Assembly (NCBI RefSeq): GCF_016905005.1
Contig: NZ_JADIKC010000007.1
Span: forward strand, 335,718 to 399,717
Length of the DNA stretch: 64,000 nt
Source: Dyella kyungheensis
Lineage (GTDB): Bacteria; Pseudomonadota; Gammaproteobacteria; Xanthomonadales; Rhodanobacteraceae
Direction of reading: 5' to 3'
The notes beneath the pieces are model-generated. The model had not been told where the DNA came from, did no database searches, and worked only from the letters and a program-made list of their open reading frames with translations. Shown piece by piece: positions 29,572 through 41,916 of this stretch; the stretch's first letter is position 1, and each line of letters starts with the position of its first letter. Made by a program: the position numbers and the translations under genes.

Positions 29572-30177
29572 ATGGCTAAGACGCAGACCCAGCGCCTAGG
29601 CATCTTCCTGGCCTTGGCCGTGGTGATGGCCGCAACCCGCATTCATCTCTCGCTGTTCCATCACGACGTGTGGGACGCCTCCTGGGGCATCTTCTTCCTG
29701 GCCGGCTTCTGGTTGCGCGGATCGGTGCGCTGGGCGTTGCCGCTGCTGCTGGTCGAGTCCGTGCTGATCGACTACCTGGTGATCAGCAACCAGGGCATCA
29801 GTTTCTGGGACCACTACTGCGTCTCGGCGGCTTACTGGTTCCTCGTTCCCGCCTATGCCAGCCTGTGGTTCGGCGGCAGCTGGCTGGCTGGCCGCAAGCT
29901 GGGCCTGAATGCGCAGAGCCTCGGCCTCACCGTGGCCGCCGTGCTGGTGAGCTGGCTGGCCTGCTACGTGATCTCCAACGGCAGCTACTACTGGCTGAGC
30001 AACACCGTGCCGCAGCCGCGCAGCATCGCGGCATGGTTCGAGAACATGTTCGACTGGTACGGCTTCTTCCTCGAAACCACGGCGCTGTATGTGGCGCTGG
30101 GCCTGGTGGTCCACGGCCTGGTGGTGCAGATGTCGCGCATGCTTGGCCATGCCGACTCGTCCAAGCTGTCGCGCTGA
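29572..30177 (+). CDS. btuM: probable BtuM-type cobalamin uptake protein
   Basis: The 201-residue protein has six hydrophobic segments and starts at MAKTQTQ with ggag 6 bases upstream. It shows the layout I recall for solitary S-component-like cobalamin transporters: DASWGIFFLAGFWLRG in the first third, then a single Cys (residue 83) in FWDHYCVSAAYWFLVPAYA. In characterised BtuM a cysteine near residue 80 binds the cobalt. The next gene, 18 bases on, is a cobalamin adenosyltransferase, which supports the call. If wrong, it is an uncharacterised membrane protein. Confidence 0.65.
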   Translation: MAKTQTQRLGIFLALAVVMAATRIHLSLFHHDVWDASWGIFFLAGFWLRGSVRWALPLLLVESVLIDYLVISNQGISFWDHYCVSAAYWFLVPAYASLWFGGSWLAGRKLGLNAQSLGLTVAAVLVSWLACYVISNGSYYWLSNTVPQPRSIAAWFENMFDWYGFFLETTALYVALGLVVHGLVVQMSRMLGHADSSKLSR

Positions 30178-30195
30178 TCGCATAGGAACGTCGCG

Positions 30196-30762
30196 ATGGG
30201 TAACCGCCTCTCGAAGATCTACACCCGCACGGGCGACGACGGCAGCACCGGCCTGGGCGACGGTTCGCGCGTCGCCAAGGATTCGCTGCGTGTTTCGGCC
30301 TACGGCACGGTGGATGAACTCAACAGCACCATCGGCATGGTGCTGGCTTCCGATGGCGTGGGCGACGAGGTGCGCGAAACGCTGACCCAGGTGCAGCACG
30401 ACCTGTTCGATCTCGGCGGGGAGCTGTGCATTCCTGGCATGGCGATGGTGCACGACGCCGACATCGAGCGCCTCGAACAGGTGCTCGACGGCTTCAACGA
30501 TCCGCTGCCGCCGCTGAAGGATTTCATCCTGCCGGGCGGCGGCATGGCCGCGTCGTGCTGCCATCTGGCACGCACCGTATGCCGTCGCGCCGAGCGCGAG
30601 GTGATAGCGCTCGGCCGCGTGGAAGAAGTGCGACCGCAGGCGCAGCGTTATCTGAACCGCCTGTCCGACCTGCTGTTCGTGATCTCACGCGTGCTGGCCC
30701 GGGCCAGCGGCCACGGCGAAGTGCTGTGGCAGCACGAGCGCCGTCGCAAACCGCAGGCGTAA
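30196..30762 (+). CDS. cob(I)alamin adenosyltransferase, PduO type
   Basis: The 188-residue enzyme has the PduO N-terminal KIYTRTGDDGSTGLGDG, the central VSAYGTVDELNSTIG and the ATP-binding RTVCRRAEREV with RYLNRLSDLLFVISR. It transfers the adenosyl group of ATP to cob(I)alamin. The loop usually read as ILPGG.P.AA.LH is ILPGGGMAASCCH here, with an unusual Cys pair. It follows the BtuM-type gene closely, so import and activation of B12 appear linked. Confidence 0.94.
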   Translation: MGNRLSKIYTRTGDDGSTGLGDGSRVAKDSLRVSAYGTVDELNSTIGMVLASDGVGDEVRETLTQVQHDLFDLGGELCIPGMAMVHDADIERLEQVLDGFNDPLPPLKDFILPGGGMAASCCHLARTVCRRAEREVIALGRVEEVRPQAQRYLNRLSDLLFVISRVLARASGHGEVLWQHERRRKPQA

Positions 30763-30768
30763 CCCTCG

Positions 30769-31692
30769 ATGCTGCGGCTCTATACCCACGCCAGCTGCCT
30801 GCAGCACGATCCCGGCCCCGCCCAACCCGAGTCGCCGGCGCGCCTGCGCGCCGTGCTGCAGGCGCTGGACCACGACCGCTTCGCCGCCATCGACCGGGTG
30901 GAAGCCCCGCGCGCCACCCGCGAGCAATTGCTGCGCGTGCATACGCCGGAACATGTCGAGCGCATCCTCGCCATCGCGCCGGACGAAGGCACGGTTCGCC
31001 TCGACGAAGACACCTTGATGTCGCCGGGCTCGGCCCAGGCCGCACTGCGCGCCGCCGGTGCAGTGGTCGCCGCCGTGGATGCCGTGCTCGGTGCCGACGG
31101 CGGCCAGGCGTTCTGCGCGGTGCGTCCGCCGGGACACCACGCCACGCCCGATCGCGCGATGGGCTTCTGCCTGTTCAACAATGTCGCCGTGGGCGCCGCC
31201 CACGCCATCGCCGAGCATGGCCTCAAGCGCGTGGCGATTGCCGATTTCGACGTCCACCACGGCAACGGCACGCAGGACATCTTCGCCCGCGAGCCGCGCG
31301 TGCTGTTCATCTCCAGCCATCAGATGCCGCTGTATCCGGAAACCGGCCGTGCCGACGAACGCGGCGTGGGCAATATCGTCAACGCCCCGCTGTCGCCCGG
31401 CGACGGTTCCTACGAATTCCGCGAACTGTGGGAAAGCACGCTGATCCCCAAGCTGCACGCGTTCAAGCCGCAGCTGCTGCTGATCTCGGCAGGCTTCGAC
31501 GCCCACCGCAACGATCCGCTGGCCGACCTGCGGCTGGGCAGCGAGGATTACGCCTGGATCACCCAGCGCCTGGTCGACGTGGCCCGCGCCCATGCGCAGG
31601 GCCGCTTGGTATCGACGCTGGAGGGCGGCTACAACCTGCTCGCCCTGTCGACCAGCGCGGCGGCGCACGTGGGTGAGTTGCTCGAAGCCTGA
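30769..31692 (+). CDS. histone deacetylase-family (HDAC-like) amidohydrolase
   Basis: The 307-residue zinc hydrolase has the catalytic HH pair in RPPGHHATPDRAMGFCLFNN, zinc ligands in IADFDVHHGNGTQDIF and GFDAHRNDP, and the C-terminal LEGGYNL. Bacterial members deacetylate acetylpolyamines, acetoin-related proteins or other small amides; the substrate is unknown. It starts 6 bases after the adenosyltransferase and is probably co-transcribed. Confidence 0.93.
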   Translation: MLRLYTHASCLQHDPGPAQPESPARLRAVLQALDHDRFAAIDRVEAPRATREQLLRVHTPEHVERILAIAPDEGTVRLDEDTLMSPGSAQAALRAAGAVVAAVDAVLGADGGQAFCAVRPPGHHATPDRAMGFCLFNNVAVGAAHAIAEHGLKRVAIADFDVHHGNGTQDIFAREPRVLFISSHQMPLYPETGRADERGVGNIVNAPLSPGDGSYEFRELWESTLIPKLHAFKPQLLLISAGFDAHRNDPLADLRLGSEDYAWITQRLVDVARAHAQGRLVSTLEGGYNLLALSTSAAAHVGELLEA

Positions 31693-31822
31693 GCCCGCAG
31701 GTCCCTGCGACCCGATTTCCGGGCGCTCATGCTGAATCCTTCTGCCGGCGTGCGCTGACCAACTGCCGCCGATGGGGCCTTTCTGCTAGTTTTACGAGCC
31801 TCCCAGCCGACAGACTGCCATC

Positions 31823-34303
31823 GTGACGCCCAAGCTGCCTTCGCGCCACCTGCCCCCTCGCCGCCTGCTGGCGGTCGCCGCTGCCCTTGCCCTGTTCGGC
31901 AGCCCGGTCGAGGCCCAGTCTGTTGCCGAGCCGCAGCCCGCGCCGAGCCAGCCCAATCCGCCCAAGCCCAGCGCGCCGCCGGCCGTCTCCAACTGCCCGC
32001 TGGGTGCGTACCGCTGCCCGACCCGGCCGGTGAACTACAACATGTGTCGTGCGAACGCGATGCTGTCGTTCTACGACCCGACCATGAGCAAGGACAGCTC
32101 GGTCCGCGACACTTCCAACACCTACGTCACCGCCCAGCGCGTGGACAGCTCCAACCAGAGCGTCTACCACCTGGAGGGCGACGTGAAGATGGATCGCGCC
32201 GACCAGCGCATACAGGCCGACGTCACCGACTACAACAACGACACCACCGACTACGACGCGCGCGGCAACGTGCGTTACCAGGAAGTCGGCCAGCTGGTCT
32301 CGTCCGATCACATGCGTGGCAACCAGGACGCCAGCACCAGTATCGCGGACAACGTCGCGTATCAAATGCTGACCAATCGCGGCAACGGTGTGGCCACCCA
32401 GGGCCAGACGCTGGATGACCAGCGCAGCCGCTATTTCAACGCGACCTATTCCACCTGCGACGTGGGCAACCACGTGTGGGAGATCCATGCCAAGGACATC
32501 CGCATGGACAAGGAAACCGGCGAGGGCGTGGCGCACGACGCCACCATGTACCTGTACAACGTGCCGTTCTTCTGGCTGCCCACGTTCACCTTCCCGATCA
32601 ACGACGATCGCAAGACGGGCTTCCTGACGCCCACGATCGGCAACTCCAGCCGCTCGGGTTTCATGGTGAGCGCGCCGTACTACCTGAACCTGGCGCCGAA
32701 CTACGACGCCACGCTCGATCCGCGCATCTATACGGATCGCGGCGTGATGCTGGCGAGCGAGTTCCGCTACCTGGTACCGGGAAGCACGGGACAGGTGAAC
32801 GTCGAATTCCTGCCCAACGACCACGGCGCGAACGACCCCGACAGCACCGAGAACACCAAGGGCACCGACCGCTGGCTGCTGAAGCTTTACGACACCACGC
32901 ATCTCTATGGACCGTGGTCGCTCAATGCGGGAATCAACCTGGCGTCGGACCGCAACTACCTGCGCGACTTCGGCAACGACTTCTATACGACCACGACCAG
33001 CCAGCTGGCGTCCTATACGTACATCAACGGTGCGGGCAGGTGGGGCAAGGCCTATTGGAATGCCAGCCTCGGCGCCGACTACTACCAGAACGCTGACTAC
33101 TCGCTGCCCGACTCGGTGGTGCAGTACAAGCGCTGGCCGCGCGCGACGTTCAATGTCGACTACCCGCTCAATAACTGGCTGGACGTAGGCGCCAACACCG
33201 AAGCCGTCGCGTTCCGCAAGGAAGACTCCATCGAGGGCAATCGCCTCGATCTGTATCCCTATATCCAGGCCGACTTCCGTGGCGCAGCGTGGTTCGTGAA
33301 GCCCCGCGTGGCCTATCGCTATACGGGCTACGACCTCACCGGCAACTCCCAGCAATACGGTTACTACGGCCCGCTTGCTTCCGGCGAGACCTCGCCGTTC
33401 ACCAACAACTCGCCCAGCCGTTCGCTGCCTATCGTCAGCGTGGACAGCGGCCTGGTGTTTGACCGCAGCACCTCGCTGTTCGGCACCAGCTACACGCAAA
33501 CGCTCGAACCACGGCTGTATTACCTCTACGTGCCGTACCGCAACCAGAACAACCTGCCGCTGTTCGACACCAACCTGATGTCGTTCGACACCTGGGAGCT
33601 GTTCACGCCCAACACCTTCTCCGGTGCCGACCGCCAGGAGAATGCGAACAATCTCAGCGCCATGCTGACCACGCGATTGCTGGACGACAACGGCGTGGAG
33701 CGGTTGTCCGCGAGTTTCGGCCAGATCCGCTATCTGACGCAGCAGCGAGTGCAGATCCCAGGGAGCAACAGTACGGTCCCCGGACCGACCAACTGGTCGG
33801 GCTCCGACTACATCGTCGATCTCAGCACCCAGCTCAACGACGACTGGAAGCTGATGTCGCAGTACCAGTGGAATCCGGCCCTGAGTCTCACCGACCTGGG
33901 CGCCATCACGCTGCAGAAGCGCATCAAGAGCGACGGCATCCTCAACTTCTCGTACCGCTACCGCCGCAACCCCGGCAGCACGCTCGCCCAGAAAACCCCG
34001 CTGCTGGAACAATACGACGCTTCCATTGTCTATCCCGTCTCCGACCGCTGGCGCCTGATCGGCCACTGGACCTACTCGGTGCTGGACAAGAAGACCGTGG
34101 AGGCCCTGGCCGGCGTGGAGCACGACAGCTGCTGCGTGGCCCTGCGCCTGGTGGCACGCCACTACGTCAATACCTACGACACCACCACCGCACTGGGCTC
34201 GGCCAACACGGCGATCATGTTCGAAGTGGAGTTCAAGGGCATGGGTGGCTTCACCGGCCAGTCGGAAAACGCCATCCGCAATGGTATTCTTGGTTATCAA
34301 TAA
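31823..34303 (+). CDS. lptD: LptD, LPS-assembly outer-membrane protein
   Basis: The 826-residue precursor starts at GTG 31823 with a signal peptide ending near VEAQ (about residue 33) and a Pro-rich stretch. The OstA/LptA-like N-domain follows, with VYHLEGDVKMDRADQRIQAD and TDYDARGNVRYQE, then the large barrel with DRGVMLASEFRYLVPG. Cys pairs for the interdomain disulfides are present: CPLGAYRC at the start and DSCCVALRLVARHY near the end. It inserts LPS into the outer leaflet with LptE. It opens the surA-pdxA-rsmA-apaGH run. Confidence 0.95.
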   Translation: MTPKLPSRHLPPRRLLAVAAALALFGSPVEAQSVAEPQPAPSQPNPPKPSAPPAVSNCPLGAYRCPTRPVNYNMCRANAMLSFYDPTMSKDSSVRDTSNTYVTAQRVDSSNQSVYHLEGDVKMDRADQRIQADVTDYNNDTTDYDARGNVRYQEVGQLVSSDHMRGNQDASTSIADNVAYQMLTNRGNGVATQGQTLDDQRSRYFNATYSTCDVGNHVWEIHAKDIRMDKETGEGVAHDATMYLYNVPFFWLPTFTFPINDDRKTGFLTPTIGNSSRSGFMVSAPYYLNLAPNYDATLDPRIYTDRGVMLASEFRYLVPGSTGQVNVEFLPNDHGANDPDSTENTKGTDRWLLKLYDTTHLYGPWSLNAGINLASDRNYLRDFGNDFYTTTTSQLASYTYINGAGRWGKAYWNASLGADYYQNADYSLPDSVVQYKRWPRATFNVDYPLNNWLDVGANTEAVAFRKEDSIEGNRLDLYPYIQADFRGAAWFVKPRVAYRYTGYDLTGNSQQYGYYGPLASGETSPFTNNSPSRSLPIVSVDSGLVFDRSTSLFGTSYTQTLEPRLYYLYVPYRNQNNLPLFDTNLMSFDTWELFTPNTFSGADRQENANNLSAMLTTRLLDDNGVERLSASFGQIRYLTQQRVQIPGSNSTVPGPTNWSGSDYIVDLSTQLNDDWKLMSQYQWNPALSLTDLGAITLQKRIKSDGILNFSYRYRRNPGSTLAQKTPLLEQYDASIVYPVSDRWRLIGHWTYSVLDKKTVEALAGVEHDSCCVALRLVARHYVNTYDTTTALGSANTAIMFEVEFKGMGGFTGQSENAIRNGILGYQ

Positions 34304-34341
34304 CTTCCCTATCGCCCACGGCGATCGAAGGCCCCGGACTG

Positions 34342-35694
34342 ATGAAGCAGCCCCTCGCGTTAATCCTGCTCGCGGTCGCCACCGCGACCGCCCTACCCGC
34401 TTATGCCCAGCTGCTGCCCCAGGCCGCAGGCCAGGGCAACCAGCCGCTCGACCGTATCGTGGCGGTGGTGGACGAGGGTGTGATCCTGCAGAGCGAGCTG
34501 AATGAGGCCGTCCGTTCGGTCCAGCAGCAGTACGCCAGCAATCCCGGCCAGTTGCCGCCGATCGACGTGCTCCGTCGCCAGGTGCTGGACCGTCTCATCC
34601 TGATGAAGCTGCAGGTGCAGCGCGCCGACGACCAGGGCATCCGCGTCTCCGATGCCGACGTCGACCAGGCCGTGAACGCCGTGGCCCAGCAGAACCACAT
34701 GACGGCCGAGCAGCTCCGCGCCGCCGTGGAAGCCGACGGCAACAGCTTTGCTGCGTTCCGTCGCCAGCTGTCCGACCAGATCGTGGCCCAGCGCCTGCAC
34801 GACAGCGTGGTTCGCGACCAGGTGAGCATCACCGACAGCGAAATCAACAACATGCTGGCCAGCCCCTCCTACAAGGCGGGCGAAGTGCATCTGGCGCACA
34901 TCCAGGTGAGCCTGCCGGCCGGCGCCAGCGCCGCCGACATCAAGGCGGCCCAGGACAAGGCCACCCAGGCGATCGACGCGATCAAGGGCGGCATGGATTT
35001 CCACGCCGCGGCCATCCGCTACTCCGATGCGCAGGACGCCCTCGAGGGTGGCGACCTCGGCTGGCGCCGAATGGATGAGATTCCGCCTGCTTTCGCCGAC
35101 GCCGTGGGCACCATGAAGCCCGGCGAAGTCAGCCCGGCCCTGCGCGGGCCGACCGGCTTCCACATCCTGAAGCTGGAGGAGCAGCGCGCCCCCAGCCGTC
35201 AGGTAGTGCAGGAATTCCATGCCCGCCAGATCCTCATCCGCCCCAGCGAACTGCTGACGCCGGAGCAGGCCCGCCAGAAGGCCGAGGACATCTACAACCG
35301 CATCGTCAACAAGCATGAGGACTTCGCCAAGCTGGCGAAGGAGAACTCCAAGGACGACACCACCGCCAACAATGGCGGCGACATGGGCTGGTTCATGCAG
35401 AACGACTGGGGCTCCACCATCGCCCAGCACCTGGGTGAGCTGAAGGACGACCAGATCGCGCCCCCGTTCCAGAGCGAAGCCGGCTGGCACATCCTGGAGC
35501 GCCTGGGCAGCCGCCAGAGCGACCGCACGGACGAACTGGAGCGCAACCAGGCCCGCCAGGCCATCGGCAACCGCAAGGCGGAGCAGGCTTACGACGACTA
35601 CCTGCGCGACATGCGTTCCGGTGCCTACGTGAACATCCTGGTGCCCGAGCTGCGCGATCCCAACGAGCAGCAGCCGAGCCAGAAGTCGTCCTGA
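34342..35694 (+). CDS. surA: SurA periplasmic chaperone/peptidyl-prolyl isomerase
   Basis: The 450-residue precursor starts MKQPLALILL with a signal peptide ending AYAQ (about residue 23). The SurA N-domain carries DRIVAVVDEGVILQSELNEA and LDRLILMKLQVQRA. Two parvulin domains follow, the first with LEGGDLGWRRMDEIPPAF, the second with NNGGDMGWFMQNDWG. It folds outer-membrane proteins such as LptD. The ATG at 34342 lies 38 bases after lptD; upstream codons in frame are shadow of lptD. Confidence 0.96.
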   Translation: MKQPLALILLAVATATALPAYAQLLPQAAGQGNQPLDRIVAVVDEGVILQSELNEAVRSVQQQYASNPGQLPPIDVLRRQVLDRLILMKLQVQRADDQGIRVSDADVDQAVNAVAQQNHMTAEQLRAAVEADGNSFAAFRRQLSDQIVAQRLHDSVVRDQVSITDSEINNMLASPSYKAGEVHLAHIQVSLPAGASAADIKAAQDKATQAIDAIKGGMDFHAAAIRYSDAQDALEGGDLGWRRMDEIPPAFADAVGTMKPGEVSPALRGPTGFHILKLEEQRAPSRQVVQEFHARQILIRPSELLTPEQARQKAEDIYNRIVNKHEDFAKLAKENSKDDTTANNGGDMGWFMQNDWGSTIAQHLGELKDDQIAPPFQSEAGWHILERLGSRQSDRTDELERNQARQAIGNRKAEQAYDDYLRDMRSGAYVNILVPELRDPNEQQPSQKSS

Positions 35695-35701
35695 GGCCGC
35701 A

Positions 35702-36709
35702 TTGAACACCCAGACCCTGCCCCGACTGGCCATCACCGCAGGTGAGCCAGCGGGGATCGGGCCCGAGCTCATCATCCGATTGGCCGCCACTCCGCTGGCG
35801 GCCAATTTCGTTGCGGTCACCGATCGCGCGCTGCTGCAGCGTGCCGCTCAGCGCTGCGGCCAGTCCATCGAACTGATCGACGACGACGGCAGCGATATTG
35901 CCCAGCGCACGCCCGGGCAATTGCGCGTGAAGCACATGCCACTCGGCACCACCGAGACCCCCGGCGCGCCCGATCCGGCCAATGCCAGGCACGTGCTCGC
36001 CACGCTCGCCGAGGCCGCCGATGGATGCATGCAGGGCCGTTACGCCGCCATCGTCACCGCGCCCCTGCAGAAATCCTCGATCAACGAGGCCGGCATCCCC
36101 TTCAGCGGCCACACGGAATTTTTTGCCGAGCGCGCGCAGGCCGACGTGGTGATGATGCTGGCCAGCCCCGAGCTGCGGGTGTCGCTGGCCACCACGCATC
36201 TGCCGCTAGCGGCCGTGCCGGCAGCGATCACGCGCGACACGCTGGTGCGCGTGCTGCGCATCGTGCATCGCGAGCTGCGGGAAAAATTCGCCCTGTCCGA
36301 ACCGCGCATCGCGGTGCTTGGCCTCAATCCGCATGCAGGCGAAGGCGGTCATCTCGGTCGCGAAGAACTGGACACCATCATTCCCACGCTCGATGCGCTG
36401 CGCGCCGAGGGCATGCATCTGCTCGGTCCATTGCCCGCGGATACCGCCTTTGTGCCGGCGCTGCGCGAACGCTACGACGCGGTGCTGGCGATGTACCACG
36501 ACCAGGCGCTGCCGGTACTGAAAAGCGAAGCGTTCGACCGCACGGTGAACCTCACCCTGGGCCTGCCCTTCATCCGCACCTCCGTCGACCACGGCACGGC
36601 GCTCGATCTCGCCGGCACCGGCCGCGCGGATCCGGCCAGCCTGATCGCAGCAACCACGATGGCGCTCGAGCTGGTCGCTCGACGCGCCATCGCGCAAGGA
36701 CACCCATGA
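35702..36709 (+). CDS. pdxA: 4-hydroxythreonine-4-phosphate dehydrogenase
   Basis: The 335-residue enzyme starts at TTG 35702, 7 bases after the surA stop, with tgagg upstream. Family markers: AITAGEPAGIGPELI (PdxA opening), TAPLQKSSINEAG, FSGHTEFFAER (first metal His), GLNPHAGEGGHLGREE and AMYHDQALPVLK (further metal His residues). It catalyses an NAD-dependent step of pyridoxal-phosphate synthesis. Its stop overlaps the rsmA ATG. Confidence 0.95.
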   Translation: MNTQTLPRLAITAGEPAGIGPELIIRLAATPLAANFVAVTDRALLQRAAQRCGQSIELIDDDGSDIAQRTPGQLRVKHMPLGTTETPGAPDPANARHVLATLAEAADGCMQGRYAAIVTAPLQKSSINEAGIPFSGHTEFFAERAQADVVMMLASPELRVSLATTHLPLAAVPAAITRDTLVRVLRIVHRELREKFALSEPRIAVLGLNPHAGEGGHLGREELDTIIPTLDALRAEGMHLLGPLPADTAFVPALRERYDAVLAMYHDQALPVLKSEAFDRTVNLTLGLPFIRTSVDHGTALDLAGTGRADPASLIAATTMALELVARRAIAQGHP

Positions 36710-37491
36710 ACGCCCGCCCCAAGAAAAGTTTCGGCCAGCACTTCCTGCACGAGAAGCGCTATATCGAGCGCATCGTCAGCGCGATCTCGCCGCGCGCGGA
36801 TGATTTCGTGGTGGAGATCGGCCCGGGCGAAGGAGCACTGACGCTGCCGCTGCTCGCCGCCGCGGGCAAGCTCACCGCGATCGAGCTGGACACGGATCTG
36901 ATTCCCGGCCTGCAGGCGCGCGCCGCCAGCGTGGGCGAGCTGAGCATCATCCATTCGGACGTGCTGAAAGTGGATTTCACCGCACTGGCGCATCGCCACG
37001 GCGTGGAGCGCCTGCGCGTGGCGGGCAACCTGCCGTATTACATCTCCAGCCCGATCCTGTTCCATTGCGTGGAGCACGCCAAGGCCATCCAGGACATGCA
37101 CTTCATGCTGCAGAAGGAAGTGGTGGACCGCATGGCGGCGGAGCCCGGCAGCAAGGTCTATGGGCGACTGTCGGTGATGCTGCAGCTGGTCTGCCGCGTC
37201 GAGCCGCTGTTCGTGGTGCCGCCCGGCGCCTTCCGGCCGCCGCCGAAGGTGGACTCGGCCGTCGTGCGACTGGTGCCGCTGGGTCCCGACCAGCTGCCCG
37301 ATGCCGATCCCGAACGCATTCACGCCATCGTGAAGGCCGCCTTCGCGCAGCGCCGCAAGACGCTGAGCAATGCGCTCAAGAACGTGATGGACAGCAGCGC
37401 GATCATGGCCGCCGATGTCGACCCCAAGGCCCGCGCCGAAACGCTGTCGCCTCAGGACTACGTTCGTCTCGCCCGCGTGCCGCAGGGCTGA
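36706..37491 (+). CDS. rsmA: 16S rRNA dimethyladenosine transferase
   Basis: The 261-residue SAM-dependent methylase (KsgA) has KKSFGQHFLHEKRYIERIV, the SAM motif VEIGPGEGALTLPL, the catalytic VAGNLPYYISSPILF and the C-terminal FAQRRKTLSNALKN. It dimethylates two adjacent adenosines near the 3' end of 16S rRNA. It is coupled to pdxA by an ATGA overlap. Confidence 0.97.
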   Translation: MNARPKKSFGQHFLHEKRYIERIVSAISPRADDFVVEIGPGEGALTLPLLAAAGKLTAIELDTDLIPGLQARAASVGELSIIHSDVLKVDFTALAHRHGVERLRVAGNLPYYISSPILFHCVEHAKAIQDMHFMLQKEVVDRMAAEPGSKVYGRLSVMLQLVCRVEPLFVVPPGAFRPPPKVDSAVVRLVPLGPDQLPDADPERIHAIVKAAFAQRRKTLSNALKNVMDSSAIMAADVDPKARAETLSPQDYVRLARVPQG

Positions 37492-37578
37492 GCAAACGCG
37501 GGCGCCGGCCCGCATCCGCAGATCAGGTGGCGCCCGCGGGCTTTACCCATGCGCCTCCACAACCCGTACAATCGGGCC

Positions 37579-37962
37579 ATGAATGAAAGATCTTCCTACA
37601 CGATCGACGTGCAGGTCGAACCCCGCTTTGTCCCCGACCAATCCCGTCCCGGCGACAACCGCTATGTTTTCGCCTACACGATCACGCTGCACAACGCTGG
37701 CGACATGCCCGCGCGCCTGTTGACGCGTCACTGGATCATCACCGACGCCAACGGCAAGATCGAAGAAGTCAGCGGCGAAGGCGTGGTCGGCGAGCAGCCG
37801 TGGATTCGCCCGGGCGACGAATACGAGTACACCTCGGGCGCGGTGCTGGAGACCTCGGTGGGCGTCATGCAGGGCAGCTACCAGATGGTGGCCGACGACG
37901 GCACCGAATTCGAAGCCGCGATCCCGCCGTTCACTCTGTCGATTCCGCGTACCCTGCACTGA
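37579..37962 (+). CDS. apaG: ApaG protein
   Basis: The 127-residue single-domain protein starts at [20 protein letters not shown] and has [20 protein letters not shown], then [19 protein letters not shown] and [10 protein letters not shown], the ApaG fold (fibronectin-like beta sandwich). Linked to Ap4A metabolism by operon; the biochemical role is unclear. Its TGA overlaps the apaH ATG. Confidence 0.95.
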   Translation: MNERSSYTIDVQVEPRFVPDQSRPGDNRYVFAYTITLHNAGDMPARLLTRHWIITDANGKIEEVSGEGVVGEQPWIRPGDEYEYTSGAVLETSVGVMQGSYQMVADDGTEFEAAIPPFTLSIPRTLH

Positions 37963-38810
37963 TGGCTACGTACGCAATCGGTGATGTGCAGGGCTGCCTT
38001 CCCGAACTTCAACGCCTGCTCGACAAGATCCGCTTCGATCCCGCCGCCGACCGGCTGTGGTTTTGCGGCGACCTGGTCAATCGTGGCGGGCAGTCGCTGC
38101 AAACGCTGCGGCTGATCCACGGCCTGCGCGAGCAATCCATCGTCACGCTGGGCAACCACGACCTGAGCCTGCTCGCCATCGCGCAGCGACGACCCGAAGC
38201 GCAGTCCAAGGTGAATCCCGAGCTGCGCGAAGTGCTGTTCGCGGATGACGCGCCCGTGCTGATGGAATGGCTGCGTTCGCAGAAACTGCTGCATCACGAC
38301 GAACAGCTCAACTGGACCATGGTCCACGCGGGCCTCGCGCCGATGTGGACGCTGCGCCAGGCGCAGCGCTCGGCACAGGAAGTCGAGCGCGAGCTCGGCG
38401 GTCCGCGCCATCCGCGGCTACTGAAGAACCTGTTCGGCAATCGCCCCGCGGCGTGGAACAGCCGCCTGCAGGGGATCGAACGCATGCGCGCCTCCATCAA
38501 CACGCTCACGCGCATGCGCTACTGCGATATCCAGGGCCGCATCGATTTCGAGAGCAAGGGCATCCCGGGCACGCAGAAACCCGGCATGTATCCCTGGTTC
38601 GAAGTACCCGGCATGCGCCGGCGCGAGACGCGCATCGTCTGCGGCCACTGGTCGGCGCTGGGTCGCTTCGCCGGTATCGGCATCCACGCCATCGATACCG
38701 GTTGCGTCTGGGGCGGCCAGCTCACGGCGCTGCGCCTGGATACGGAAGAGCTGCAGTACATCGCGGTGGATGCGGAGCCTTATCGGAAGAAGATTCCTGG
38801 CGGCGATTGA
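37962..38810 (+). CDS. apaH: bis(5'-nucleosyl)-tetraphosphatase (symmetrical)
   Basis: The 282-residue metallophosphatase has the signature set: YAIGDVQGCLPELQRLLD, LWFCGDLVNRGGQSL, VTLGNHDLSLLAI, MVHAGLAPMW and a late VCGHWSALG. It cleaves Ap4A symmetrically to two ADP. It is the last gene of the lptD operon and is followed by a REP pair and bidirectional terminator. Confidence 0.96.
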   Translation: MATYAIGDVQGCLPELQRLLDKIRFDPAADRLWFCGDLVNRGGQSLQTLRLIHGLREQSIVTLGNHDLSLLAIAQRRPEAQSKVNPELREVLFADDAPVLMEWLRSQKLLHHDEQLNWTMVHAGLAPMWTLRQAQRSAQEVERELGGPRHPRLLKNLFGNRPAAWNSRLQGIERMRASINTLTRMRYCDIQGRIDFESKGIPGTQKPGMYPWFEVPGMRRRETRIVCGHWSALGRFAGIGIHAIDTGCVWGGQLTALRLDTEELQYIAVDAEPYRKKIPGGD

Positions 38811-38811
38811 G

Positions 38812-38895
38812 CTGTAGGAGCGCACCCTGTGCGCGACCGCGGCGTCGCAACGGTTTCGCTCCGTAGGTTGTCGCGCACAGGGTGCGCTCCTACAG
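38812..38895. repeat. REP-type palindrome pair (copy 4)
   Basis: ctgtaggagcgcaccctgtg... (38812-38837) and its perfect reverse complement (38870-38895) are 26-base arms with a 32-base spacer, the same geometry as copy 1. Here the outer stem is ctgtagg instead of ctgtggg, changed in both arms. It starts two bases after the apaH stop. Confidence 0.92.
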
Positions 38896-38911
38896 AAAAG
38901 AAAATCCAGGC

Positions 38912-38944
38912 CAAAAAAAAACCCCGCCTCGGCGGGGTTTTTTC
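38912..38944. terminator. bidirectional intrinsic terminator between apaH and secA
   Basis: ccccgcc (38922-38928) and ggcgggg (38931-38937) form a 7-bp GC stem with a tc loop, flanked by a run of A on the left and of T on the right, so it can work on both strands for the convergent apaH and secA. Confidence 0.9.
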
Positions 38945-38947
38945 TTG

Positions 38948-41680
<2,733 letters not shown>

Positions 41681-41916
41681 CGATCTTCCGGATCTAAGAT
41701 TCATGAACCGCCCGCCCGGAAAATCCAGGCAGGACGAAAGGATTGATGATACTAGGGTCGGCGGGCTATCCCAAACGCCGTGCCCATCGCGCTCATGCGC
41801 CGGCACCGCGACAGACGGCACCCCTCAGGGTGCACTGCCACAGACTCCCCCATCATCGTCCCGCTGAAGGAGTGGCGGCACGCCGAAAGGCTTTCAAGGG
41901 CGCCGCGGCCGGGCGC

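Noticed and set aside
31727-34300. 857-codon open frame opposite lptD
   Set aside because: Shadow of lptD; composition dominated by Val, Gly, Arg and His, no domain.
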